A stretch of DNA of 64,000 nucleotides from Vespula vulgaris (lineage: Eukaryota > Arthropoda > Insecta > Hymenoptera > Vespidae). The notes beneath the pieces are model-generated. The model did not search any database. It saw only the letters and a program-made list of their open reading frames with translations, and had not been told where the DNA came from. The position numbers were made by a program, and so were the translations under genes. Positions within the stretch are counted from its first letter, which is position 1; each line of letters starts with the position of its first letter. The stretch spans positions 3,194,501 to 3,258,500 of the forward strand of contig NC_066600.1 of NCBI RefSeq assembly GCF_905475345.1, written 5' to 3'. Below, in pieces: positions 1 to 12,239 of the stretch.

Positions 1-141
1 ACTCTCATCGTCGAAAATCGACAATTTTTCCTTCATGCCAGCCTCCTGTTTTATTCGTACGCAGAAAGCTGACAGGAAACAGATTCGTTTCCCACCAGCG
101 TCTGTTCGTTCGTTTCTTCCATCCTACCTACGTATGTATGT

Positions 142-205
142 ACATTCGTTCATTCGTTCGTTCGTTCGTTCGTTCGTTCATTCGTTTGTTTGTTTGTTTG
201 TTCGC
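142..205 (+). repeat. (TTCG)n then (TTTG)n tetranucleotide repeat
   Basis: About 16 tetranucleotide units, changing from TTCG to TTTG at the 3' end. Confidence 0.85.
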
Positions 206-1295
206 GTTAATTCTTCGCCGAAGAAAAGCTTATACAGAGGGTGGCTGCACGCGGTATAGGTCAATGGGAAACTAATTGTCGACGTTTCGAGGGTGCGTGC
301 AGGAGCAAGGGTGCTAGCTATTACTCCGAGGGTCGATTCGAGGGTCGCTCGAGAAGTCCGAACACTCGAGAGAACAAGAAAGACAGAGAGAGAGAGAGAG
401 AGTGAAGCAGCAGTCTAGCTGACTAGATGTTGCTTGGACCGGTGAGACGAAACATGCCGTTGGTCGAATGGGGTTGAGAAGGCCGAACGAGGACGCACTT
501 CACTCGAGAGGACCGACAACAGATTGCTGTGACGAAAGAAACAATGGGACGCTGCCCTTGCTATTCGTTTATTCGACCAATGCCTTCCTTCTTTATCTTT
601 TAAATAAGGTAGACGCAATTTATGGAAAACGCGTGAGAAACGCGATCGATCTTTCGACGAAAAACACGAAAACATTCTTTTCTGTTACGATAGAATTGGA
701 GGACGTCGTAACATGCCGTGCGAAACGACCTTGACTCTCTTTAGTCCCTTTTATAAATTCGTCGTGTTCATTAATCACTCGGGAGACGCGGGACCGTCCG
801 CACGGTTAAAATATCTTTTACATAATCTTTCGAGGTTCAAAAGGCGATACCACGCGAGGGATCAATGATCCCTAACGATCGAATCTCGAATCTCGTTATT
901 TCGTTATATCGAAAGTTCAACGCTAAAAACGTTCAAAGCGAAATTCTCTTCTTGCGAGAGTTTTCTTTCTGTCCCTTTGGACGGGACGAAAATCGAAGAG
1001 AAAAAAAACAAGGGAAAAGATAGAGAAGGAGCAAGCCGATATATTATGCAGATACGTGAAGTAGGTGTACGGTATATGTTAAAGCTGTGCTAAAGGAGGC
1101 CCGTGTGGGCGAGACATTCCGTAATTTTACGATTATTTTAGCACCGGTCTCCCGTAGACATTATTTTATCGCCGCACTTCTCTTCGAGAATCGTGCAAAA
1201 GGAGGAAGTGCGACGCTCGTCGATGGGAAAAAAATTATTTCTCTTTATCTCTTTGCTTTTTCTTTTTTCCTTTTCTTTTTCTTTTATGTTTTCTA

Positions 1296-1300
<5 letters not shown>

Positions 1301-1355
<55 letters not shown>

Positions 1356-1356
1356 T
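1301..1356 (+). repeat. (CT)n microsatellite
   Basis: Nearly pure CT, preceded by about 60 bp of T-rich pyrimidines. A second CT run lies at about 1635-1669. Confidence 0.9.
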
Positions 1357-1627
1357 TCTTTTTCTGTCCTTCTGATCTTATTTCGAAGTAAACAAATGGC
1401 TCCGAAAGATGCTACGTAGAGTGAGAAAGGATAGAGAAAAAAATAAAACGATAAAAAGATACAAATAAAAAAATAAAGAAAATAGTAGAATTCGTGGAGA
1501 GAAGTATAATCGTCCTTCTTGGCGTCGTCTTAGTCGATGTCGTCGTCTTAGTCGTCTTCGTCTTCTTGCTCGTCTTTGTCGCAGCTGTCGCTGTTTTGTC
1601 TGCTTTCTACTCCCTATCGTTTTCTCT

Positions 1628-1672
<45 letters not shown>

Positions 1673-1912
1673 TTTCTCTCACGATAGTCGCTATTTTGGT
1701 ACACGTTAAAAATGCATCCATCGAGAGTCACGTCAACGCGCCCATTCGCTGGCACGTCGTCGACCTTCCTCCCAGTCGGTATCCTTCCCTTCGAACTTCG
1801 ATCCTTCGAGAGATCGGGAGGGTCTAACGAGCAGCCATTATGCATCCACGCGTGTATCCTTCGTACGAGGAACTCGTGGAGGAAACCATACCTACGTGAT
1901 TTCGTTGCTCGC

Positions 1913-1944
1913 CAACAACACAACACAACACAACACAACACAAC
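1913..1944 (+). repeat. (CAACA)n pentanucleotide repeat
   Basis: Six units of CAACA. Confidence 0.85.
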
Positions 1945-2370
1945 GTTGCTCTACGTTTCCTTTCTTCCTCTCTTTTTTCTTTCTTGTCCCCTTTTTTCTT
2001 TATTTCTTTCAACCCTTTCATTTCTTTTCTTTTCCATGTCTTTTCCTTTTCTCTGTTTTTTTTTTTTTTTAATCTGGTATCATGCATAAGAAGGGAGTCA
2101 AGTGTAATTAACATTTATAGGGTCGACATATTAAAATGAGATAGATGAATCATCTAGGAGATTTATTGTTTTCATTCTACCTGGATCATTAGTATTAATT
2201 ATTACTAACGAGTAAGCAAGTCTTTGGACGTTTCTTTCTTATAGTAGGCTTGTTACGGGTATGCATTTTTTATTATTCCCATAGCTAAATTCGTGCTTCG
2301 AAATCAGCAGGAACAGGACACACCGAGTGAACATCGTGTTCGGAGAAGAGATAGATAAAGAGAGAAATAA

Positions 2371-2375
<5 letters not shown>

Positions 2376-2405
<30 letters not shown>

Positions 2406-2635
2406 AGATCGACGAGTCGATTCGATCGAAAGAAGCGAGAGATGCGTTGCCTGGGGGTTAGACGTACATAAGATGGAGTCTGGTTTGATGGAATGCTGCC
2501 TCCATCCCGGCCCTTTCGTCTGTCCTTCCCCTCGGCCCTCCTATCTCTTCTCTTCTCCTCCTTCGATCTTAACCACCTCGAAAGAGAAAGAGAGAAAGAG
2601 AGAAAGAGAGAGAGAGAGAGAGAAAGAGAGAGGCT
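2376..2635 (+). repeat. GA repeats flanking a short unique core
   Basis: GA/GAAA runs at 2376-2399 and 2579-2632 bracket 180 bp of unique sequence. TA runs follow at 2759-2778 and 2803-2814. Confidence 0.8.
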
Positions 2636-3267
2636 CCCACCACGAGCTTTGCGAGAGAAGGATGCGTACGGGAGAGCGTCGTGAATGCTTTCGGAACGCT
2701 TCGACCCGTAATATCCGCCTAAGGTAGCCGATTGGACGAACCGCCATATTTGGAGCATCATATATATATATATATATAAAGTTTCTTCTATTCTTTCATA
2801 CCATATATATATATACATCAGCTTTCCGCGTACTACCTACGTTACGATAATTATCTCGACAGATAGCGAGAAAACGAGATAGATAATTAAACGGAAAGAT
2901 TTCTCTCTTCTTCTTATTCGACACGTCTTCTCTCGATCGTTGATCATCGATATTTCTTCTATCTTGCGCAATCGGTTCGTATTTAAACATAAAGAAACAA
3001 TTTATCTTTTTATATCTCTATTTTGTAATATCTCTTATTACGTATTTACGTACACGTATGGAATACGTCATGCTACGTCCTGTAAAGTGTCCTTATAATT
3101 TTGTTTTCTTTCCCTCTCTTTCTTTCTGTCCCGTTTATTCTCTTTTACCATAAGAATTCCTAGAGGTTCGACTCGGTCGATCGCTTTCGAATACACGGAA
3201 ATTCGAAATTACGCGGGAGAATAATCACGTAACGGTTCGATGCCGTCGTCGTAGGCGATAGAAAGGA

Positions 3268-3334
3268 CGCGAATGAGCGTGTGCGAACGCGAATGCGAAC
3301 GCGAGCTCGAGCGCGAGCGTGAACGCGAACGCGC
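3268..3334 (+). repeat. degenerate GCGAAC/GCGAGC hexamer array
   Basis: About ten units of GCGAAY/GCGAGC/GTGAAC follow one another. It is one of the few tandem arrays here that is neither di- nor trinucleotide, and it is CpG-dense. Confidence 0.65.
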
Positions 3335-4670
3335 AAAGGAATAATTGTGATTAAATGGCGTGTATGACATAATGACAGTCAATTATGCCTGGCTCGGCGC
3401 TCGTAGCACATTCGTCATCGGACGCGGAACTCACGAGTTCCCGTGTATACTATTCTTACGTGTGCCGGCGCTGTGCCGCCTCTCGTTCCGCGTCTGCGCG
3501 CTTCGTCAAGAGTTATCGTTCGTATTTCAGGAACGATTAACGCCAACGACGTCGTTCGATCTTCTCGAAATTTATTCGACCGACGTTCGGATATAACGTA
3601 CACCGTTCGGGACGATCGTTAAACATCTTTTTTTTTTTTTTATATATTTTTTTTCTATTAGAAAAAAAACTTCATAAGAAATTGATAGAATTTCGTAATA
3701 ATAAACTTTTACCTCCGACGATTTTTCTCTTCTTCTTTTTCTCGATGTTGTTTCTCTTTCTTTCTTTTTTCTATTTTTTTTTTCTGTCTCTCTTTTTCTT
3801 TTTCTTTTTCTTTTTTCTTTCGTATCGCGGCGAGAGATGAAAGGCGCTAGCAAGAGGATTGGGACATTCCTTTATATGGTGCATGCTTTTCGTACGGTTC
3901 GGTGGCATATAAAACGCATCATCCAGTGCGTATACTCTTGCTCGCTCTCGAATTACCGACTCTTCGCGACGAAGGTAGAGATATACCTACACGCGCGCGT
4001 ATACACGCGAACACATTCGCAAATACACACGTACGTGCGAAGTATTGTTCGATAGAAGCGAGAGCCCGAAGGAGATAGGAGATCCGGTAGAGATAAGCGC
4101 TCTCCCGGATGATGTATCGTCGGAGATGCTTCGCTGCGCCGCTTGATCGTAAGCACCAGCTTCAAGTGGGCACCGAGCTGCTTTTTTCGAGCCTGCCGAC
4201 CGATAGGAATACACGAGAGAGAAAGAGAGAGAGAGGGGGGAGGGGGTGGTAGATAGGGAGCGTTCTTTACATCGAAAATTCGGATCCTCGAGATAAACCT
4301 CCTTTCTTCGCAAATAAGATCGATCTCTCGTTTCCGAGAATTTCGAAGCCACGTGAAAAAGAATCGTTATACATACATACCTTTCGATTTACGAGCCAAC
4401 ATACCTAGCAAGTTTTGGATATTATCGATGATAAAATAGTGCACGTTGGAATATCTCCAAAATCGATAGGTACGCTTGTCGAAAGTAATGCGCGAGTAAA
4501 CGAGTATAATTAATAAGGGAGAATTATATTATATTATCAAATTTTGATTTCGTTAATCGTATTAAACAACGTATTACGCTCGTTATGTGTCGCTTCGATG
4601 AATGAAAGAAAGAAGGAAAGAAAAAAAGAACAGAAAAAGGACATACGTACCAAAATAAATAAAGAGATTA

Positions 4671-4718
4671 AAATAAAATAAAATAAAATAAAATAAAATA
4701 AAATAAAATAAAATAAAA
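4671..4718 (+). repeat. (AAAAT)n pentanucleotide repeat
   Basis: Nine to ten uninterrupted units of AAAAT. Confidence 0.9.
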
Positions 4719-6310
4719 AGAATAAAGAACGACTTGAAATATTATCTTGATCATTAAAGTCGATGATAAGTGTTAGCATTTAAATGGCTCACTCTGTAGT
4801 TACCTATGTAATAACAAATTGGCGAGAATCCAACTTTAGGAAAAATCTACGAAGAGGAGCGTTTCCCGTATTCGAGGGAAAACTTTTTGGGATACGGTCG
4901 AGCCCTCTCGCCGAGACGGGATACACGGTCACGCCTCCTTAACGCGCCCTTGCCCCAAAGGGATGTAAGTCAGCGGAGCACTTAAGCGGGGTGGAACGAG
5001 TTTCGTTGTACTAAATAACGGCGCGCGTCCGAAAAGCGTCCGAGAGACGTCTGACCGCATCCTCGAGTCCCTCTTTCTCTGTCGCTCTCTCGGTCTTTCG
5101 CTCTCTCCTTCCTCTTTCATGCCATCCCCTTTTAAGCGTCTAGCAAGGATAAAAATGTTTCTGGGAGTTTACGAACTTTGCTGTAAGCCATCGCGAATTG
5201 ATACTCGGTTATTTACCTATTAGAACTGTAGCCAATTCGTGTCATTTAATTTTATCATATTATCTTTTCTTTTGTCTTTTTATTATTCCATTCTCTTTTT
5301 CTCTGTATTTTTTTTTTTTGAGGAGATAGAAATGAGAATATTTCTAGTTTTGGAAAGTATAAAAGAATCTGAATATAGAAGACTTGTGTTGTATCAACAA
5401 CTAACACGCGCGAATCGAAATAAGAAAATAACGTTTTATCTTGAGGATAGTTGGCGGGGGCAGGAGACAAGTTTTAATGCTCTATTCAGATCGAAGGATT
5501 ATAGTTTATCGGTGGGATATTAAAGACTCGCTAAAACGATTACGGTCAACGCTGGTGTTGTAGCCATAGAAAGGATAACACCGTACGATGAACATTAGCA
5601 TGTCAAAGACCGCAAAAGCCGTATCGTCATCACGGAACGATGTATGGAAAGCGGGTACGAGAGAGTGAACAGAGAGAAAGAGAGAAAGAGAGAGAGAGAG
5701 AGAGAAAGAGTTGGTTGGTTCACGTCGAGTCTGCTCGATCGTGATTTGCCGGAGCGTCGAATTTGTCGCCACGTGTTTTATTGTACGATGAAATTGGAGG
5801 GAGCGTCACGGCGGCAGGGGGTTCGTAATAAAACGGCCGCGTTAAACGCGTCACTCAACGTGTCAGGAGGGGGTAAACTACGGGATTTAGAGACGGCCTT
5901 TTCCTCTGGACACGGATATTCGACGATGTTGACTATCGTCGGCTCTGTCACTAAAACTATCGAACGTACCTATTCCTCGTGAAAATATTACGTATCGAAA
6001 ACCTTAATCTCGTCCAAGAGACGTCCGTAAAATATGTTAATTCTTTCTTTTTTCTTTTATCTTTCTTCATCTTTCGTTTCCTTTTTTTCCTCGACTGATT
6101 ATTATTTCGAAACGCAAAAAGACACGGCCCCATTTTGGTGAAATGAAACGCGACCCGAACGAATTCCGGACTGATCCAGACTAAGCGCGCTCTCTCTCTC
6201 TCTCTCTCTTCTAATATCGTTCGCTCGATTCCACGCTCGAATTCTTCGTTGTCGGTATCCCCTAATGGCGAGGGGCCTTCTTTAGGGAGGAGCAAAGAGG
6301 GAAGAGGAAA

Positions 6311-6415
6311 AGAGAGAGAGAGAGAGAGACTACTACTACTACTATTACTACTACTACTACTACTACTACTACTGCTAAAGCAACAACAACAACAACAACT
6401 ACTACTACTACTACA
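6311..6415 (+). repeat. compound GA, ACT, CAA, CTA repeat
   Basis: GA to 6328, ACT at 6329-6373, CAA at 6380-6398, then CTA to 6415. Four different repeats abut within 105 bp. Confidence 0.9.
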
Positions 6416-6924
6416 CGCTAGCAAAGGCAAGGGAAGAAGAGAAGAGTGGACCGGTCGAACGACGCTGACGGCCCAGCATGAATAATGTCGACTCATTATT
6501 CTTTCCGACGGGGGTTTGGGGATTTATCAGGTCGGAGTACCGATAACGCGTTCTTTTCGTTCGGTCCTTCCGACGGGGAAGATGCGCCAGAAGATAGCTA
6601 TGCATTTATGCGCGCTGTTGATGCTGGTGGTGCCGGTGGTGACGCATAAGGAGGAGGTAGAAAGCCTTCATATTTGCCTCCTCCTTCGTTGGACCACTAT
6701 CTTTCTTTCTTTTTTCTGCTTGTTTATCCGACTCTTTCTCTCTCATATTTTTAATTCAAACCTTCCCCATCTCTTTTTGTGTTTGTTATATCATTTGATT
6801 TCGTTATATTTCAGTCGATCGTTTGTCCATTTTGAAAATAACCGTGAAGATTATGCGCGTATTCCTCCTCTCTCTCTCTCTCTTTCTTTTTCTTCTCTTT
6901 CTTATCCTCTCCCTTCATCGATGG

Positions 6925-6966
<42 letters not shown>
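6925..6966 (+). repeat. (TA)n microsatellite
   Basis: About 21 pure TA units. CT-rich runs follow at 7079-7155 and 7310-7344. Confidence 0.9.
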
Positions 6967-6971
<5 letters not shown>

Positions 6972-7306
6972 CAAGGAGACGGTATCATAGTTAGGAGGAG
7001 GACTTCGCTTCGGTTTCTGCGGGGCGCTAACAAGACGGGCCTGCGGGCCAGCCACGCGTGAGTTATGGGCCCTCGTGCTTTCTCTCTCTCTCTCTCTCTC
7101 CTTCTCTCTTTTTCTCTTTCTCTCTTTTTCTCTCTCTCTTTCTCTCTCTCTCTTTCAAGGCATACGCACAGGAGGCGAATGGAGGTGGAGAGGTATAGAT
7201 ACGTGTGGATGTTCCTAAGATCGCGCCTCGTCTCGTTGGAATAGAATATAGAGGACATAGCCGAGCCGTCGCCAGTTTTCTGCCTCATTACTACCCACAA
7301 GACTAC

Positions 7307-7354
<48 letters not shown>

Positions 7355-7676
7355 CTTTTACTTCTCTTTTCTTCTTCCTAGTGAGATAGATAGACGGATT
7401 TGTTCTGCGTTGACTCGTGAATCCGTGATGGTCGCGTTAATCATTTCGAGAGAACGTTTCTGTCACATATACGTGACTTTACACGTTTGAATAATGAAAG
7501 AGTATAGTGCTTGTGCCTAGACCAAAGTAAAAGAGAAAGAGATAGAAATGGTGCGTAAAATAAACGTTTAAAGTTTCAACGTGTCCCTCTCTCTCTATCC
7601 GCTACCTCGGTACCCCCGATCGTATTCGCGATCGAATTTCGCGATCAAACGTCCTCTTCGAGCAAAGTACTCTTTC

Positions 7677-7679
<3 letters not shown>

Positions 7680-7714
<35 letters not shown>

Positions 7715-7893
7715 ACACATTTTTTTCCTTTTTCTCTTGGAGCAACGCGAGGACAACTCGCGTGTACTCGCGGAAGCGGTAATAAAATCGGTCGTTCGAC
7801 GTTCCTTCGTTACGAGCGCGTCGTAAGCCGTGAAAATAAAAGCGCTAATGGAAAGGCGTCGACGTTCGGAGGAGGGAAGCTCTCTTCGGTGTT

Positions 7894-7930
<37 letters not shown>

Positions 7931-8007
7931 ATCTATCTATCTATCTCTTTCCTTCTCGTTCGTTCGTTCGTTCGTTCGTTTCTTAGCTAAGCCGAGGACA
8001 AGGATAG

Positions 8008-8039
<32 letters not shown>

Positions 8040-8050
8040 TTTTCTCTCTC
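7680..8050 (+). repeat. cluster of CT, CTAT and TTCG runs
   Basis: CT at about 7681-7712, CT then ATCT at about 7899-7947, TTCG at about 7958-7981, and CT at about 8010-8050, separated by short unique pieces. Confidence 0.8.
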
Positions 8051-8215
8051 GAAACATGTGACGAGCACGTGTCCCAAAACTCGCTAGAACATATCGGCTT
8101 TTGGCTCGAGAAGTTAGCGAGCCGCGTCCGGATATCTCTTCGGTTTCTCCTCCACCGCAAGTCTACTCTCACCGTCTACTACTATTACTTGTCGATCTTT
8201 TTGTCACCGTGTGCG

Positions 8216-8236
8216 GCGTCGCGACGCGTTTAAACG
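8216..8236. repeat. two adjoining perfect palindromes
   Basis: GCGTCGCGACGC (8216-8227) and CGTTTAAACG (8227-8236) share one base. The surrounding 90 bp are rich in TCGCG words, with CGTCGCG repeated downstream. Confidence 0.5.
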
Positions 8237-8746
8237 TCTCGTCGCGCCTCGCGACACGTTCGTAACGCGCTCGTTTATTTGCCATGGCGTTACGGCCGTA
8301 TAACACCACATTCCCTTATAATAATCGAGTCGGTATGAATCCTAGTTATACCTATATTCTAAAAATGTTGTTCGCTAGTTATATCTAACATCGTTTTTAA
8401 GATCATCGCGATCTAGAACAGATTTTTCTGCGACTATGCCAGGATAAAATTGTACGATATGGGAAGAAGAGGTGAAGGGGATGATCGTAGAGGTGGATTT
8501 CGGTGGGCCGAGAGATGAGAGTATCGAGGAGGTCATCTCGCTTTGGTGTCGCTTTATTAATTCGCTTCGTAGACCCAATTAAGACGGAGTCTCACGTCCT
8601 GCCGGTAATTATCATAGTAACGGCGTCGTTGCTAGCAGCAGCACATCACCGAACCCGCAGCACTCATGGCTCCTCGCTCCTGTGGCATTAATTAGTACAA
8701 TCTCCGTACGTGCTTCGTTGCCAACGTTGCCCTGGAGATATCGCGC

Positions 8747-8747
<1 letters not shown>

Positions 8748-8789
<42 letters not shown>
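8748..8789 (+). repeat. (CT)n microsatellite
   Basis: About 20 CT units ending in a short CA run. Confidence 0.9.
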
Positions 8790-8792
<3 letters not shown>

Positions 8793-9294
8793 CACACAAG
8801 TAGAATAGCTAGCGCAAATCACGAGCAAAAGCGAGTATCTCACCTACGACGACTAAGAAGAAAGAGACAAGGGGAAGAGAGAGAAAGAGAGATGAAGCAG
8901 ACGCGGATTCGTATCATAGAAGTCGAATGGACCGGCACACTGTGAGATCGAGTCGCGCCTCTGCTCGTTAATTTGCATATTGCGATAAACTCGGGTTAAC
9001 GGAGAAAGAAACGAGCCGTTTCTACGAGCTAAACTCTCTTCGGACGAGCTCGCGTACTTCCCGTACTACCTATACCTACCTACTTCGAATTAAGATCGTG
9101 ACTTGCGTTCGATCGATCGAACGTTCCGGTTTATGTTTTCGCTGTACGTACCGTATCGTAATTCTACAAAATTGATACGATATAGGTAACGGTAGAAGAT
9201 AATCCAATCTCGCGATCGGATCCTTAAACGGGGATGGTAAAAAAAAGAATGAGAATTTAGCTAAAACCCATACGGGAAACATAATGTATAATAG

Positions 9295-9295
<1 letters not shown>

Positions 9296-9334
<39 letters not shown>
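9296..9334 (+). repeat. (TA)n microsatellite
   Basis: About 19 pure TA units. A GA run follows at 9420-9453. Confidence 0.9.
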
Positions 9335-9337
<3 letters not shown>

Positions 9338-9423
9338 CGTAGACGATAAGAAAGTTATGCGGGGAGAGATTCACGAACCATCTTGGTGGTTCTTTTTCGT
9401 TTTCTTCTTCTTCTTCTTGAGAA

Positions 9424-9457
<34 letters not shown>

Positions 9458-9683
9458 TTCGATCGTCCTATCTTCGATCAGAGTTCATAAGCAAACGAAT
9501 CGGCGATCTGTCACGTAGACGCTTCGGAATCCGTGGATCCTCGCGGAACTGGTAGCCGAACGTCCGATGAATCTCAATGCGATCTCTTTCTTTGGTCTCC
9601 TTCTCTAATGCTCGCGATATACGTGGTATACGCGTAATTGATATATCCATATAGGTAGTCGTACGACAGAGAAAGCGTGCGGA

Positions 9684-9703
9684 AAGAGAGAAAGAAAGAG
9701 AGA

Positions 9704-9742
<39 letters not shown>
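9684..9742 (+). repeat. (GA)n microsatellite
   Basis: GA with a few AAAG interruptions, longest pure part at the 3' end. Confidence 0.9.
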
Positions 9743-9743
<1 letters not shown>

Positions 9744-9942
9744 ACCTATGATCTCCTCGAGGCTACTTGGCTTGTCCTCGTCGTCGCCATCGCTACTGTC
9801 CCGCGGCGGCGGATCGATCTGTATTCATAGGTCGTACGGCATAAAATACACTCGGCATGTCCATGAATCAGATAACTGTCACGGCTGCTTCGCCGATGTC
9901 TCAATCAAGAGATCGTTCCTTCTTCTTCTCTCTTACTTCTCA

Positions 9943-10050
9943 TCTTCCTCCTCCTCCTCCTCCTCTTCCTCCTCCTCCTCCTTCTCCTTCTCCTCCACTA
10001 CCACCTCCTCCTTCATCTTCGTCTTCGTCTTCCTCTTCGTATTCCTCCTC
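9943..10050 (+). repeat. TCC/TTC pyrimidine trinucleotide tract
   Basis: Over 100 bp almost entirely pyrimidine on the + strand. It gives long poly-Ser or poly-Pro frames that are not genes. Confidence 0.85.
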
Positions 10051-10212
10051 GTGTTCTTTTTCTTTTCGTCTTAAACCTTCTCCGTTTCTCCACCTTCTAT
10101 GTCTTTCCACGAGACTTTATTTATCGCCATAATCCTGCTATACGATAGCTCGATGAGGAGCGAGCTTCGTCGATTGGACACGCCGTTCTAAATTTTCTTT
10201 CTTTCTTTTTTT

Positions 10213-10214
<2 letters not shown>

Positions 10215-10261
<47 letters not shown>
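10215..10261 (+). repeat. (CT)n microsatellite
   Basis: About 23 pure CT units. Confidence 0.9.
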
Positions 10262-10265
<4 letters not shown>

Positions 10266-10744
10266 CACGTACGCGTAGGTACACTTTACTTTCGCACCGA
10301 TAGCAACACGAATTTATATATCAAATGGAGAACGCAAGAAAAGAAAACGCGGAACGAATGACTTTATTCGCACCACTCCGCCCACGCAAAGAATTCAACG
10401 AGGGGGAAATGTGTCTCCGCACGCATAAACGACCACGATCGTTTTCATTTCTTCTTATCTCCATTTCATATCGTTTTATTTTTCCCATACACGCTGTTTT
10501 AATAAGTGCAGACATTCGTCGGTCAGTTCTTGTCGTTCGGCCGAACTTCGTACACCCAAGATGGTATCTAAAATATAATGCTGAGAGTAGTCGGAAGATA
10601 GTAAGAGGATACAGGATTAACAACCAAAGTGTAACTAACACATCTAAGTAGCAAGCACCGAAAGGTAAACTGTACTCTGCACGCGTCGTACTAAATTATC
10701 CCCCGTCGCCCGGCTCATTTGTAAGACAAACTCCTACAAAGTAC

Positions 10745-10745
<1 letters not shown>

Positions 10746-10799
<54 letters not shown>

Positions 10800-10841
10800 C
10801 TTTTCTCTCCCTCTCTGTCTGTCTTTCCATCTGTTTGTCTG

Positions 10842-10873
<32 letters not shown>

Positions 10874-10874
10874 T
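10746..10874 (+). repeat. (CT)n with CTGT interruptions
   Basis: A pure CT run of about 46 bp, then mixed CT, CTGT and CTTT units. Confidence 0.85.
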
Positions 10875-11245
10875 TTCTATCTATCTCTCCTCTCCGTCGT
10901 ACTTATTCTCTTGGTTACGAGTTCTTCATCTCGCCTCATCTCGCCCACAATCGGCGATTAATCTTCCGGTTAAGCAGATTCCCGGATTAAGCGGCGCAGA
11001 TGCGTCGAGATGGTCTCTTCCTACTATATAACAGCAAGACTCTCGAGAAATCGAGCGAGACGATATCGCGCGACACGAAGAACGAGCTGAACGTGGTAGT
11101 GTTGGAAGGATGCTCGGTAGTAGAGAGGGAGGTGAGGCCGAAGAAGTAGGTGGAGGAGGGTGCAGCGTCGTCGTTCTTGCATTTCATCGCCAAAAATAGT
11201 TTCGGGAATCGTCGAAGAGAGAAAGAGAGAAAGAGAAAAAGAGGA

Positions 11246-11248
<3 letters not shown>

Positions 11249-11284
<36 letters not shown>
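11249..11284 (+). repeat. (GA)n microsatellite
   Basis: About 18 GA units. CT runs follow at 12192-12236 and 12453-12475. Confidence 0.9.
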
Positions 11285-11288
<4 letters not shown>

Positions 11289-12190
11289 GAGGGAGAGACC
11301 TCCGTATCCTCTCGAAGGGAGAGTCAGGCCAGAATGCGTGTTTTGGTGCAACGACCTCGAGATTCCAAGATCGAGAGAAAACATTCGGTGATCCAAAGTG
11401 ATCCTACTATACGTTGAATTTCTAATCGGGGTGGAGTTTGCGTGGTAACAGAGCGTTCGATTAGATCGATGGAAGATTAGATGGTAGAAATGAACGAGCG
11501 TTGTCGAACGTTAGATATAAATCAAACAAATTTGAAAGCATTGAAAAATGATAGACCGTAGACATAGAATACACGCGTATATACACACACAGATACATAC
11601 ATATATATTATAGTCATCGACGAAAGGGCATATTAAGTTTCTAGCAATTATATATCGTCTAGGGATGCATAGTACTATAGGTACTTAGCAAACAGAGAAC
11701 CTGCGGCTAACCAAGCTATAGAGTTCGATATCGTAAGATCCCGTGACCGTGAAAAGCGATACTCGAGGAGGAGGGTAACGCAGGATATTCCCCTTCTCCT
11801 CGTGCGTCTGATGACGTAGGGGTAACCGAGAGTTAGCAAATAAATGTTTCTCTCTCTCTTTCTTTCTCTATCTCTGTCTCTCATTTTATCTTCTTCGAGA
11901 AGCCGAGAGGAGCGTGGCTCGCAAAATGCCGAAGAAGTGGAACGATGAGACGGAGAAGGATGGAGGTGAAAAAGGAGAGAAAGAGGAGGAGAGAGTCGGT
12001 CCTCGGTTCGACGGAGGATGGAATAAGGAGGAGTTTATTTTCGGCGGCCATATGCGCGTGTTATTTCGACGTTGCACGCTGGTCACCCTAAATAGAGCCA
12101 GAAGCCTCGCCTTCGAGGAAGACATTTTCGCTTGACGCGCTCGCGCGCGATCATCGGCGTGCCTCGATTTATCGCGTGCCATCCTCTCTT

Positions 12191-12238
<48 letters not shown>

Positions 12239-12239
12239 G

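Larger units (their letters stand above)
2640..6300. other. intronic unique sequence with short T-rich and A-rich tracts
   Basis: Besides the listed repeats, this holds poly-T stretches near 3625-3655 and 3760-3820 and ordinary CpG-rich unique DNA. No exon, RNA gene or element recognised. Confidence 0.5.

Noticed and set aside
3160..3185. tRNA B-box-like GGTTCGACTC
   Set aside because: No A-box at the right distance and no cloverleaf around it.
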